A DNA stretch of 64,000 nucleotides, taken from the NCBI GenBank assembly GCA_037367355.1, contig CM074699.1, positions 1,116,001 to 1,180,000 of the forward strand, read 5' to 3'. A model generated the notes under the pieces. That model saw only the letters and a program-made list of their open reading frames with translations. It made no database searches and was not told the DNA's origin. This document shows, piece by piece, positions 1-11,720 of the stretch (position 1 is its first letter; each line of letters begins with the position of its first letter). This stretch comes from Neoscytalidium dimidiatum. Lineage: Eukaryota; Ascomycota; Dothideomycetes; Botryosphaeriales; Botryosphaeriaceae. A program made the translations under genes and the position numbers.

Positions 1-3000
1 CTTTATACTTATTTCTCGTACTAGAAGGCCGCTCTAGACCTTTCTTAGAAGGTTCTTTCGCCGTATTATCTTTTCTTATTAGCTTAGTTAGAGGATTAGT
101 TTCGTTCGTTAGTAATCTTATTCGCTTACGCGGAGGCCGCGTTATTTCTACGTTTAGATATCGTTTCTTATACGCCTATAGTAACTTCTAGTAATTATTA
201 AGTTTACTCTTAGTCTTCTACTTATTATATTTAGCCGGCTAGCCTTTCTATTTAATAAGATATTATATACCGCTAGCTCTTTAGTAGTAGGCTATAATCG
301 CTTCTATCTTCTATTATTCGCCGTCTTTTAACTCTTCTATTATTAAAGACTAGAACTTCGATTAAGTAGAGTATTTCTTAAGTAGAGATATATAGAAGAC
401 TAAATAAAGCCACGATATAGCTATTAAGAGGTCTAGCTTATAGGCTACTTTTCTAATACGTTCTAAAACGCGAAATAGTCTAAAGTACTTAGAATTAAGT
501 TTCTTATAAGGCCGCTTTATACGAATATTATAGGCTAAGAATAAAACTTCGTCGCTAATCGCGAATTACTTTACTAGCTAGTAGTAGTTATAGTATTTTA
601 TCTAGATCTTTTAGGCGAGACGTAAAGCGTCTATCGCTCTTATATAAGTTTTTTATAAATAGCGAATATAGCTTTAGACGGCTACCGCTCTTAATATAGA
701 GTCGTTAAAACTCTTACTACTATTCTTCTTTTCTATTATATTTCGTCTTAAAACGCTATTAGAAAAGTTTAATAGTATCTCTAAAGCGAGCTTAATAGAG
801 GATATTTTTATTATTAAATATATCTTACTATTATATATAAACGAAGCGCTAGATAGTAGATAAGCCTAGTTAGACTATTTTTAGTAGATAAAGATTTTTA
901 AGTACGACTTAAGCTCTTAGTTTTAACGTTTCGTTTATCTATTTATTTATAGATAGAAGGCGATATTTATCTTATATCTAATAGCTAGATAAAAGTAAAA
1001 GATCTACTAGTATTTACTAGTAAAGACGCTTTTTTTATCTAATATAATACTATCTAGTATTCTAGCTCGCGAAAAGACGTAGTACTTTAAAAGTTTCTCT
1101 AGCGTAGTCGCGTTAATTATCTTATAAATAGAGAGATAGTAGACGTACTTAGTAAAGTAGTCTACTACTACTAATATTATATTATAGACGTTACTATAGA
1201 AGTTAACTAACTTAAATAGATCTATAATAAAATCTATTAAATAGTAATACTAGGCCTTTCTAAAAATAAATAAGAATTAAAGTTTACTATATAGTTTATA
1301 TCGTCGGCTCTTATATCTTTAGTATACGTTATACGATTAGATATACGAGCGGACGTTTCTATAAAGATTAATCTAGTTATATTTTCTATAGATAACCTTC
1401 TCTATATAGTCGATATTATAGTACCCCGCTAGTTAGTTATTATAGTTCTATAGAAGAATCTCCTTCTTTAAAGGCGCGTAGTTAGAGATAATAACTCGCT
1501 TATTCTACTATAGAACGTCTTTCTCGTTAAAATAGAAATCTATTAGTTTAACTCTCTAGCGTTCTTCTAGCGCTTTTTAAATAGCTTTATAGAATAGATT
1601 TTACGCCTAGACTATTTAAATTAGCTTAAGAAGAAATATTAGAGGCTCGATATACGTTATTTTAGCGAGTATAGCTACTACTACGTCTTATTATAATATA
1701 AGGCTTTACGTTAAGCTTATACTAGTAAATACTACTACGACGCTAATAATATTAAATATAGAAAAGTTACTATTATTAACTTAGCGGCTAAATATAGCCG
1801 GGATATTCTTAGTTAATTAGATTTTAAAAGGAGTAGCTAGTTCCTTACTAAAGAAACGCGGTCTAAGCTCTAATACTTCTATTAGTATAATAGTATTAGA
1901 AGTCTTTCTAGACTTTTTTATTTATAACTTTTACTATAATATAGATAGTATAGCTTTAAAATATACTCTTTTAATATTATCTTTAAAGTTATTAACGTAA
2001 TTCGAACGTCTTAAGAGAGGGTTCGTAGAATTTATCTTATCTAGCTTATATTTAATTTAAAAATTAAACTTAATAAGCTCTTCGGCGTAGTATATTTAGC
2101 GCGGAAATAGCGCTTTAATAATTATAAAGTAGCGGAGGTTATTATAATTTAATAAGACGCGGGTTATCTACGTTATATAGATAAAGTAGTAGCGCTATTT
2201 TTTAAAATACTATACTATCGCTAATAGTTTCTTATTATATATATTATAGTTAAGCTCTACTTTCGTAAACTTCTAACTATAATACGCTATCGAAAGCTAA
2301 TAGATTTATTTATTCTATATCTAGTACGACTATAGAAGAATATTAACGTATACTATATTTAATACGTTCGTAATAAGTACTAATAGTAGTAAAGAGTTAT
2401 AGTAATAAAAAAAAGACGATTATAAAAACGCGTTACGTAGATAGTAGAACGTTTATTACGTCTTCTCTAGCTACTACTATAGACGATACTATTATATAGG
2501 TCTCTTTTAAGGTCTCTTTTATAAAGAGCTTAGAGGTTATACCGCGGCTTCTTTTAGTAGATAATATAGAGGCCGCGTAATCTCTAAGTAGCTCTAAATA
2601 AATCTTTTATAGAAGTTAGTAAAGCTAAGAAATACTTAAATATCGCGAAAGTAGATTAACTTAGATTATTCTTAGACCGTCTAAACCCGCTTAGAGTCTA
2701 TAACTACTTTCTAAAAAGTAATAAGAAATCTTAGAAATTCTATTTATATTATATAAAAGATATACTTAGAGAGCTTATAATAGAGTTTCTATTTATAGAG
2801 CTTAGTAAGAACCTACTTTATATCCGTAATATACTAGCGTTTATCGAGAGAGTAGATTAGAATATTATCTAGATAGACGATATAGATTCTATTTACTAAT
2901 AACTCTAGTACTACGTAAATATAATACTAAAAGATTACTAGCGCGTTTATAAGTTTAAATAATATAACGTTATATTTATATAAATTAAAATACGTCTTAA

Positions 3001-3347
3001 AGACTATCTTCTACTTATTATCTTTTTAAATATAAATATAATAGTATATATTATATAAATCTAGCTTAGTAAATACTTTCGCTTTATTTAACTAGTTTAG
3101 AAGCGTATTAACGAGTAGTAATAGATATTAGTTCTTAACTATAATATAATTTAGACCGCGGAAGTTAATATAGAAGCGTATAATACTATTCGTCTTAGAT
3201 ACGAAAAGTATAAATATACTTATAAGCGACTTACTTAGTTAAATCTATTTTTTTTATAAAGGCTCTATTAATATATTTATAGAGAATCTATAACTTCTTT
3301 TAGAAAAGATTATAGATTAGAAGTTAGAGCGGCGTCTTATTAGCTTC
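1..3347 (-). mobile_element. Element F: truncated, RIP-mutated Ty3/gypsy chromovirus
   Basis: Minus-strand LTR retrotransposon remnant that continues past the window's left edge and stops abruptly at 3347, where element B's LTR begins. On the minus strand the order is reverse transcriptase (about 3250-2500), RNase H, integrase (about 1900-450) and chromodomain (about 290-130), so gag, protease and the 5' LTR are missing. Stretches such as 2821-3000 contain no CpA or TpG at all while several CpG remain. Its pol differs in detail from A-E, so it is a separate family. No LTR of F is visible. Confidence 0.85.
70..3340 (-). pseudogene. Element F pol remnant (RT, RNase H, integrase, chromodomain)
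   Basis: Reads as a pol polyprotein with stops at expected Trp and Gln positions. Around 3180-3000 the minus strand gives the RT core with the FTKLDL motif. The polymerase box at 2864-2875 reads YLDN instead of YLDD: GAT became AAT in a TpG context, which destroys a catalytic aspartate. Integrase core residues are seen near 1240-800, followed by the C-terminal KLNSKYF and YISLLKK stretch about 480-380. A chromodomain-like segment reading YLIK-stop-KG lies near 230. The 5' end of pol is cut off by element B. Non-functional. Confidence 0.85.
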
Positions 3348-3704
3348 TATTACGAACCCCGGAATATACGGGCTTTATAGCTATAAGGGCCGCAAGCTCG
3401 TACGGGGAAAAGAGCCGTAAGGCCTAAGAACCCTATATATAGTAGAGCCGCACTCCCTAAACCCGCACGGGAAGACTAGGAATACGGGACGATGGCGCGT
3501 ACGGGGACACTAGTAGGCAACAACGACCACCCGTACGGAAAGAACGCCTACGGGCGTAATAACTAGGAAGAAGGTACGGACTAACGTAGAGCCCGTAGGG
3601 GACGAAGGGCCGTACGGGAGGAAAGTAGGAAAGCCGATAAGGATAAATACTACGGGATAAGAGTATAGCGGTAATATCGTCCGCTAGCACTAGTAGAAGT
3701 CGGA
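3348..3704 (+). repeat. Element B 5' LTR, first part
   Basis: First 357 bases of B's 5' LTR, aligning to the 3' LTR from 18284. It ends in tcgga (3700-3704), the target duplicated by element A, and the LTR resumes at 11310 with ttctag, exactly as in the uninterrupted copy near 18625. It contains several CCCGTRCGGG-like palindromes. Confidence 0.88.
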
Positions 3705-4195
3705 TATAACGACGGGGCCTCTACTACTAGGCTTCGGAGTTACCTAGTAGGTTCGGGTTTATCGAAGAGTTTACCTTAAAGACGAGGAAAGGGGAGTAAT
3801 AACGAAATAAGAAGTTACGTAATATAGGAGTTCGATAGGCCTTATTACCTCTAAGTTAATATAGTATTAAATTAGAACTTTAAATTAACTACGAGGGTCT
3901 AAATACTATCTAACGAGCGTGTCTATATACTATAGTAAAGCTATAATAATCTAGATCTAGGTATAGTAAATTTATCGGGGGTAGATATACGGTACTTAGA
4001 TTTATAGAGATCTAAAGTAGGCCGTACGTAATACGCGGCGCTTAGGTTTATTTTCTAATTCCCGACTTCCTTAATCGTGCGAGCGGCTAGTATTATCGTC
4101 CCGCCGCGCTCCTTCTTATCGACTTCCTACTTTCTACCCGTGCGGGTTTATACCTTTTATAGCTATAACGCCCGTATATTCTAGAGTTCGTAATA
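3705..4195 (-). repeat. Element A 3' LTR
   Basis: 491 bp, same length as the copy at 10814-11304. The plus-strand left end is TATAACGACG and the right end GTTCGTAATA. About 260 bp at the left and about 45 bp at the right match the B and C LTRs; the middle does not. Confidence 0.9.
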
Positions 4196-4212
4196 CTATC
4201 CCCCTTCTTAGG
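4196..4212 (-). other. Element A polypurine tract
   Basis: On the minus strand a purine-rich run (AAGAAGGGGGATAG) lies directly against the 3' LTR, the expected position of the plus-strand DNA primer of an LTR element. B and C have the same tract at their 3' LTRs. Confidence 0.7.
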
Positions 4213-4399
4213 AATCTTTAGCCCGAAGATTCTTCCTTTCTATCTATATCTCGTTTCCGTTCTTCTTATCTTTCTTTCTCGTAAGTCCCTTCTTACTATA
4301 TCTCTTAAGCGTAAGCGCTCCGCCTAGCGTGCTAAATATTTAGTTTTAGGCGACGAGATTAATCGTAACGGTTTCCTAATACCTTTTCTTTATTCTTCT

Positions 4400-4958
4400 T
4401 ATCTTCTAGCCAATACTAGTAAGGCCGACTCCGATTCTTCCTTTATAGTATATAAGATAGATAGGATGTATTCTTATTACGGTAAGTGCGCTCGCCGAGG
4501 TAAATCCGCTTATAACGCTAGTAGTTTAGATAATTCCGACTATAAGTCCTTTTTATCTTCCTTTTTCTCGTTATTTCTAATTTTTATTCGTAGTTCTCCG
4601 AGTTCGCTAAGCCTTGCTAAAGGTCGAGCGGGACGAATAGAGAGCTCGTTAAGAGTTACGTACCTTTATAGCTCGCTTAGATCGCGTTAAAAAGTAGAGG
4701 GAGTTACTTCGTTATCGGGCTTATTTAATAATTTCCCGAAAGGTTTAAACGGTCGAGAAGTTAGAGAAGCTAGATCGCCTAGAGTTAGTTCGTAAGGCTA
4801 GAGATCCTACTAACCCTAAAAATACCGAGGAGTCGCGAGTAGTAAAGCGTATACGTAGCGACGCCTTAGTTAATACTACGGGTTCGTCCCGTTCCGTTAG
4901 ATCGCTTAGCGTTAGTTCTACTACTACGCCGCCCGAGAGCTCCGAGCCGGTTAATTAG
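4400..4958 (+). pseudogene. Element A antisense frame: cysteine cluster plus charged helix (RIP-damaged)
   Basis: Lies between A's chromodomain and 3' LTR but reads on the opposite strand to gag-pol. From 4466 the frame contains a cluster spaced C-x2-C-x2-C-x7-C-x9-C in which only the third residue is still Cys and the others read Tyr, as TGC to TAC change under RIP would give. A later, frame-shifted part matches the C copy and ends in TTTPPESSEPVN-stop at 4956-4958. The same end is found in the B (17511) and C (20385) copies, which shows this was a real coding sequence carried by the element. Function unknown; a zinc-binding small protein is the natural inference. Confidence 0.65.
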
Positions 4959-7900
4959 GCGCGGTAGTCTCCGTTTTCTAATTTTAATTTTAGGTCCTTT
5001 ATACTTAACGAGTCGGCGGTATTAGTCGATCTAGGTTTCGATAATAGAACTTATTAATAAGTTGTCTATATCCGTCGTAATTTTCTAGCGGTTCCTAGGT
5101 ATCGTCCTATTCTCCTTTCTATTTAAGAAGGTACCGGAATTAACCGTTAATATAGCCGCTATCGAGGACTTTCTCTACTTCCTAATCTCGGTTTTCGTCG
5201 GCGTCTAGATTTTCTAGGAGTATCTCTTCTATATAGGTTACGGTTTTAGCGTTCTTTAGTGCTAGTTCTAGGAGGGATACGTAAAAAACGGGGTATATCC
5301 GTATCGTTTCTAGTAATTTAAGGCGAAAATTAACTTTCCCGATTTTTTCTTCGATCCTAAATAGTTCTATTTTCTTAAAATCTAGCTTATTATTTAGCCG
5401 CCTTATTCTAATATTTTTTCTAAGAAGGTAGACTTTATCCCCCTTCTTTAGCTACGGTGCCTCCTAGTACCGCTTATCGTAGTACTTACCTATTCGTAGG
5501 GCTACGAATTCTAGGTCTAGATATAGTTATTTATAGAGTGTCTTTAACTAGTCGGCTTTAAGAATTCCTTTTTAGGCTAGTAATTCGCTTGGTATCGGTT
5601 CTTTATAGGCTAATAGCTTATAACCGTAATTAGCGTAAAATAGTAATTCTTATATTACCGACGCTTTAGAGCTATTATACGCGAACTAGGCTAAGGGTAG
5701 TAGTTCTACCTAGTTATCTTATACGTAGTTAAGGTAATAGCGTAGGTATTATTCTAGCGTCTAGTTAGTTTATTCTATTTATCCGTCTATCTACGGGTAT
5801 ACCGTAGTTAAGAGCTTATACTTTACTCCGAGTTATTTAGTAAGAGTCTACTAGAATCGTAATATAAATAGTTTATCTCTATCTAATACGAGTTCTTCTA
5901 GTAATTCGTAGTTACCGAGAACGGTTCTTAGGAACGTATATACGAGATCTTCCGCGTTTACCCTCTTTAGGTAGGGTAAGTAGTACGCGTATTTTATTAT
6001 TCTATCTACGATAACTAGTACTAAATCGTACTTAACTCTAGTAAGTAGTTCTTCTAACTTAAGTAGGTCCGTAATAAAATCTAGTAAGATAGATTACTAA
6101 GGGCGCTTAGATGCCGGTAGTAGCTAGAGTAGCCCGTAGGGTACGTATCTTGCCGCCTTACTTCGAATATAGAGGTCGTATTACGTAACTATCCGCTAGA
6201 CTATCCTTCTAAGCTCTAAGAAGTAGTAATTTCTCGTAATCCTCTCGATCGTCTTCTCGGTTTCTTAATAACTATATACTAGAGCCTCGTATATATTCTT
6301 TACGAGTTCCTCCCGCAGTTTTACCGGGACGTAGATTAATCCTAAAAATAGAATTATTCCTTCTACGTCTCTAGTTACTCGGGGGTCGTTTTCTAAATTT
6401 CCGATTTCTTATGCCGTAGCGTCTTCCGCGTAGGCTTCTTAGATTTTACGATTCTATTCGTGGCTTTCTAGGCGTATCGCTAAGGCTACTAGCCTAGCCG
6501 GGGTAAGCGACCTCTTAGGTTTCTCTTTTCTTCTATATATAGCGGAGATCTAGCGTTTATCGAGTATAAGAGATCCGTCTTTCTATTCTACTAGTATCGC
6601 CGGTTATAGTTCTAGCCTCTCTTTCGTATAGTCGGCTCTTCTACTTAGCGCGTCTACACGAGCGTTTTCTAATTTCTTTCGATAGGTAATCTTTATATCG
6701 TAGGATACTAGCTCTTTAGCCTATCTAACCTACCTTCGATTTAGCTCTTTTATAGTAGTAAAGTATAAAAGATTCTTATAGTCGTAGTAGACTATAATCT
6801 AGTACTTAGCTCCTTTAAGGTAATGTCTCTATTCTTTAAAGGCCGTAACGATAGCTAGGAGTTCTTTATTATAGACGTCGTAGTTCCTTTCTAGTCCTAT
6901 TATTTTTCGGAAGTAATATATAATAGAGTATAGTCTGTCTTACTCGTCTAGCTAGCTTAAGACCACTCCGATAGCGTAGTTTAATACGTCGGTTTCTACC
7001 GTTATAGGTAGGTTAGGGTAGAATAGCCCTAAGACCGGTACTTCTATAAATATTCGTTTTAATAAGTCGAAAGTATTCTACTATCTTTCTCTCTATACGA
7101 ATTTATATTCTTTTTTAGTTAAATCTATAAGCGGAGCTAATACCTTTATATAGTTTAGAATAAACTTCCGGTAAAAGTTAGTAAAGCTAAAGAAGGATTA
7201 TACTTCTTTAATAGTTTTCGGCGTAGGCTATTCTCTTATCGCGTCTAGTTTCTTCTCGTCTATACTAATATATCCTAGGGTAATAATAAACCCGAGGTAC
7301 TTAGTCTTCTATATATACTATTCGCTCTTATTAGGGGCTATCCGGAGGTTCCGTTCCTCTAGTGTCTATAGGACTTTATATACGTACTCGATATATTCTT
7401 CGAGCGTTTCTAAGTATATTAGGATATCGTCTAGATAGGCTAGTATAAATACGTCTAAATACGGTTATAGTATATCGTTAACTAGGCTCTAGAACGTAGC
7501 CGGTATATTAGTAAGTCCGAATAATATTACCGTATACTCGTAATATCCGAATCTTATTCGGAAAGCTATCTTCTATTCTTTACCTTCTTTTATCTAAACG
7601 AGGTAATAATCTTCTCTAAGGTCTAGCTTAGTAAAGTATTTAGCTTTTCTTAGTCTATCCTATAATTTATCGATACGTAGTAACGGATATCGGTTTTTTA
7701 CCGTAATATTATTTAATTACCTATAGTCGATATAGAGGCGGAGCTTACTATTTTTTTTAGATACGAATAAGATAGAGTATCCGGCCGGTAACGTAGAGAG
7801 TCGGATATATTCTCTTTCTAGGTTCGTTTTAAGATACTCCCTTAGTACCTCGGCCTCGTTCTTAGAAAGAGAGTAGATAGGCTTAAACGCGGGCTGCGTT

Positions 7901-8004
7901 TCTAGTAATAGGGGTATTTTATAGTCCTATAGCTTATACTTAGGTAATAATCCTTTATCTATTTCTTAAAATAATTCGGCGTATTTCTAGAATTCTAGGG
8001 GTAC

Positions 8005-8045
8005 TTTCTAGTCCCAGATTTTCCAAGCACGCTGCATCTAGTTAA
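8005..8045. other. Short patch escaping the RIP pattern, element A
   Basis: About 30 bases rich in CpA and TpG (for example CCCAGATTTTCCAAGCACG) inside sequence otherwise free of them. Element C has CpG where A has CpA or TpG at the same place (23440-23470). The patch lies in the protease-RT linker. Confidence 0.55.
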
Positions 8046-8274
8046 GGATTCTTCCTAGCGGGCTATACCTCTCGTAGATCCTCTTTAGATAGTCTCCTCT
8101 AAGTAGCCGGGGAGTATTGACTTCCGGAGTCCGTTTTCTAATCTATACTATAATTCGGCGTTCTTATTCTAAGCTAGGCTTAATATAGACGATATAAGCT
8201 TACTCTCCTCGTTTTTTTATACGTAGTAGGGTATTAAGAGATATTCTCTTAGTCTCTACCGGGTGCTCTCTAGA

Positions 8275-8385
8275 CGGCTCTAGCTGAGCCCTCTAGCTCT
8301 CTTCTAGCCTCTTCCGGCCAGCTCTAGCTCTAGCTCTCTAGCTCTAGCTCTTAGCTCGGGCTTTTTAGCTCTAGCTCTTTTACTT
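8275..8385. repeat. AGCTCT hexamer repeat in protease-RT linker, element A
   Basis: Imperfect tandem AGCTCT units; on the coding strand they spell an acidic Glu-Leu-Glu-Leu stretch. The same repeat is at 14118-14192 in B and 23697-23822 in C with different unit numbers. Confidence 0.85.
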
Positions 8386-10813
8386 CGAGGTTCGCGAGGT
8401 ATCGCTTATAGTTATCTCTGGGGAACGTTATAGTTTCTATACTCTAGCTAATATACGGGTCGTAGGTTTTTAACTAGGGTATCCCGAGAACGATATCGTA
8501 GTTCGGGCTTATTATTACGTCTAGGTTAATTTGTTCTTTATAATCTCTAAGGGTTATTCGTATCTAACCGGTCTCGATTCTTATCTAACCCTTATCGTAT
8601 TCTATCGATAACCCGTCGAACGTACTAAGTTCGTAGGGCCGTTTCTTAGGTTAGAATAGTAAGTCGTTCTTTCTAAGAAATTTAGGATCTACGAAATTTT
8701 CTTACGCTCTACTATCGATTATTACTAACGTAGTAGTTCCTTTAATAGTAACTAGTACTTCTAGTAGTATTTTAAGTTCTTCCTACTTATAAGATATTCC
8801 GTTCGATATTAAGTATATAACCTAGCTAAGGGACTTTCGTATTAGCCCCTTCTAGGGTTCCTAGCTAGGGAAGCTATCTAGTTTTTTAATATCTCGTAGC
8901 GTATATACTCGTTCTATTCTTCGACTAGGATCGGAGTATCCTTCTATTAAGTTTATCGCCCTTACTTAATCTTACGCCTCTAGTAGATTTATTCGTTACG
9001 TACCTAGTACTAGAAGGTTAGTTTACCGTATTTTTTATCGGGTACCTACTATAGAGTGCCGTAGTTCCGCGTAACTATACCGTAACGGTAGAGGATATAG
9101 GCTATATCGCGTAGAGACGTAAGGTCTTATTACTACTATATTCCCTAGTCCTCTCCTTTAAGCTAGGATACTACTTTATTAGCCGTTTTTAATAGCGATT
9201 CCTTCTAGGGGTACTATACGTCGTTCTCGAAAAACTATAAGCTAAGTTTTCCGTTCTTTATCTAGTACTATTACGGTAGTAGATCTATTCTCGATCCGGG
9301 GGTCTAGTAGATCGTAGGGGTATAACCAGATTTAATATTTCTTATATCTCCGTATTAGTTTAGGTACTCTACGATCCGGTTAAGTATAGTCTAGTCCTAC
9401 TATTACTCGATAGTTCCTACCTCGCTAGATTCCGGTATACTATCGTATAGTTCTCCGGTTTCGCTATTTACAAGGTCTTCGTCGGCCGGGAAGTATTTTT
9501 CGATGTCTTTCTCCGTAGCCTCTTCTAATTTTCGGAGTATTATATTAAGTTGTCGTAGCTTACTAGAGTACTACCCCGTAGTATTCTTATCGCTTTAGTA
9601 GATAGTATAATCGTCGTCGTAGTACGCTATCTAGCTTAGGGTTATATAGTCTACTATCCTTATAGCGGTAATTTCCTATAGCGCCTCCTATTTCTAGATA
9701 GCTACCGCTACTTCCCGTAACTCTTTCTTCGAGTATTTATATTCTACGCTCTATTTATCTCTATATTAGATATATAGTCCTTTCTTATAGAGCTCTTTTT
9801 CTTTCTTACTCTATTCTCTTTTCTTACCTCTATTATTACCGTTCTACTTTTTCTTACTTTTATCCCTACGAACTATATTATCTATTTCTATAGCGTCGCC
9901 TCCTTCTTATATATAACGAGGCCTAGTTTATCTTAAGGTATTAGCGTTATACCCCTTTTTATCGAACTACCTCTCTATACGACGCTTATCTATAAGTAGG
10001 GCTAGCTTAATTATATCGTTAAGAGTTTCTAGTTCCTTATAGTACGTTATAGCTTCTTTAATCTTATTCCTTAGCCCTTAGTAGTAGAAGGTACGTAGCG
10101 TAAGGTCGGAGTGCCCGTCTATAAGGTATACTACGTCTTAGAACTTAGCTATATAATTCTATACCGTTTCTTTCTACTTTAGGCTTATAAGGGTCCTAGT
10201 AGCTAGACGGTTCTCGTTAACGCCGCTAAAGGCTACCTTAAGCTACTTTATAAAGTTTCGGTAGTCGCTAAAAATTATTAAGGTTACTTCGGACTATAGA
10301 TATACGGGTTTCTCCTAGTACTCCCGCTTAAAAGGTCGGAACTATTATTCCGTCGATTCTTTAAGGTAGATACTAGCGTATAGAACTTATTCGACGGGGC
10401 CGGTAAAGTTACCGTACGTAAAGTATATATAGTTATTTAGCTACGTAATAAAGGCTTAGATCTTCTTTCGGTCTCTATAATATAGGTCTAGCTTCGAGAC
10501 CTTAATCTTAGTAGCCGGTAGTAGAGCTAGTATCTAGGTAAGCTAAGTACGTAGAATTACGTTTTCGTTTCGAAGTTCTAGGATTATATTAAGTAGCTCC
10601 TCGTTAGTTAGTATATTAGGGTATTAGTTTCCTACTACCGTACTATATTACGGCGGTTACTACGAGTCTAGGGTATTCTACGCCTCTTATACGTACTTAC
10701 TACTAGGTACGTCCGCTATAATAGCTAATACTATTAGTACTTCTTAGAGTAAGGGAATACTTCCTATTTTTCTAATTAAATCGCTTCCTTTCCTATAAGG
10801 ATAGTAGTTAAAG

Positions 10814-11304
10814 TATAACAACGGAGCCTCTACTACTAGGCTTCGGAGTTACCTAGTAGGTTTAGGTTTATCGAAGGGTTTACCTTAAAGACGAGGAAAG
10901 GGGAGTAATAACGGAATAAGAAGTTACGTAATATAGGAGTTCGATAGGCCTTATTACCTCTAAGTTAATATAGTATTAAATTAGAACTTTAAATTAACTA
11001 CGAGGGTCTAAATACTATCTAACGAGCGTGTCTATATACTATAGTAAAGCTATAATAATCTAGATCTAGGTATAGTAGATTTATTAGGGGTAGATATACG
11101 GTGCTTAGATTTATAGAGATCTAAAGTAGGCCGTACGTAATACGCGGCGCTTAGGTTCGTTTCCTAATTCCCGACTTTCTTAATCGTACGAGCGGCTAGT
11201 ATTATCGTTCCGCCGCGCTTCTTCTTATCGACTTTCTACTCTCTACCTATACGGGTTTATACCTTTTATAGCTATAACGCCCGTATATTCTAGAGTTCGT
11301 AATA
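10814..11304 (-). repeat. Element A 5' LTR
   Basis: 491 bp, near-identical to 3705-4195, followed on the right by the target duplication tcgga (11305-11309). Confidence 0.9.
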
Positions 11305-11309
11305 TCGGA

Positions 11310-11692
11310 TTCTAGAAAAGAGACGTTAGATACCCGGGTTACGTAGAACCTATTAGGCCTACCTAGGGATTAGAAGCCTTAGTACTAATCTAACTCTTAG
11401 ATTAATCTAATACTACGACTAATCTAATAGTCGTTCTAATCCCTAGATTATTATAGCTTTCCTATAGTATATAGACACGCTCGTTAGATAGTATCTTAAC
11501 CCTCGTAGTTAACTTAAAGTTCTAATTCGATACTATATTAACTTAGAGGTAATAAGGCCTATCGAACTCCTATATTACGTAACTTCTTATTCTATTATCG
11601 CTCCCCTTTCCTCGTCTTTAAGGTAAACCCTTCGATAAACCCGAATCTACTAAGTAACTCCGAAGCCTAGTAGTAGAGGCTCCGTCGTTATA
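11310..11692 (+). repeat. Element B 5' LTR, second part
   Basis: Continues B's 5' LTR after the insertion of A and ends TCCGTCGTTATA. It aligns to 18628-19009 of the 3' LTR. It contains CTTTCCTATA (11457-11466), complementary to the leader just downstream. Confidence 0.88.
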
Positions 11693-11720
11693 CTTTAACT
11701 ACTATCCTTATAGGAAAGAA
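11693..11720 (+). promoter_or_regulatory. Element B leader, possible self-priming site
   Basis: No classic tRNA-type TGG primer site follows the LTR. Instead TATAGGAAAG at 11709-11718 is the exact reverse complement of CTTTCCTATA inside the LTR (11457-11466). Tf1/sushi-type chromoviruses prime reverse transcription from their own mRNA 5' end; whether that applies here is inference from a 10-base match in AT-rich DNA. Confidence 0.3.

Larger units (their letters stand above)
5045..10790 (-). pseudogene. Element A gag-pol remnant
   Basis: Minus-strand coding remnant. Gag capsid homology is near 10500 (LDLYYRDRKK). The protease site near 8740 reads DSRA for DSGA and its tail near 8497 reads DIVLGIP. 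The RT box YLDD is intact at 7426-7437. RNase H follows near 7000, the integrase core near 6060-5900, and the chromodomain at about 5190-5050. Gag and RT share one frame while the protease segment is in another. In-frame stops fall at conserved Trp and Gln positions. Not functional. Confidence 0.9.
3705..11304 (-). mobile_element. Element A: complete minus-strand chromovirus nested in element B
   Basis: Two 491-bp LTRs (3705-4195 and 10814-11304) flank a 6.6-kb internal region and the whole is bordered by the 5-bp duplication tcgga (3700-3704 and 11305-11309). Removing A plus one tcgga restores B's LTR. Minus-strand order is gag, protease, RT, RNase H, integrase, chromodomain, antisense frame, polypurine tract and 3' LTR. 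The internal region is closely related to B and C, but the LTR middle is different. Confidence 0.93.

Noticed and set aside
3457..3690. 77-codon minus-strand open frame
   Set aside because: Lies wholly inside the B LTR, is Tyr/Arg-rich as RIP-changed GC-rich DNA gives, and has no counterpart open frame in the 18284-19009 copy.
8275..8385. Hexamer repeat as a CRISPR-like array
   Set aside because: Direct 6-base units without spacers, inside a retrotransposon linker of a eukaryote.
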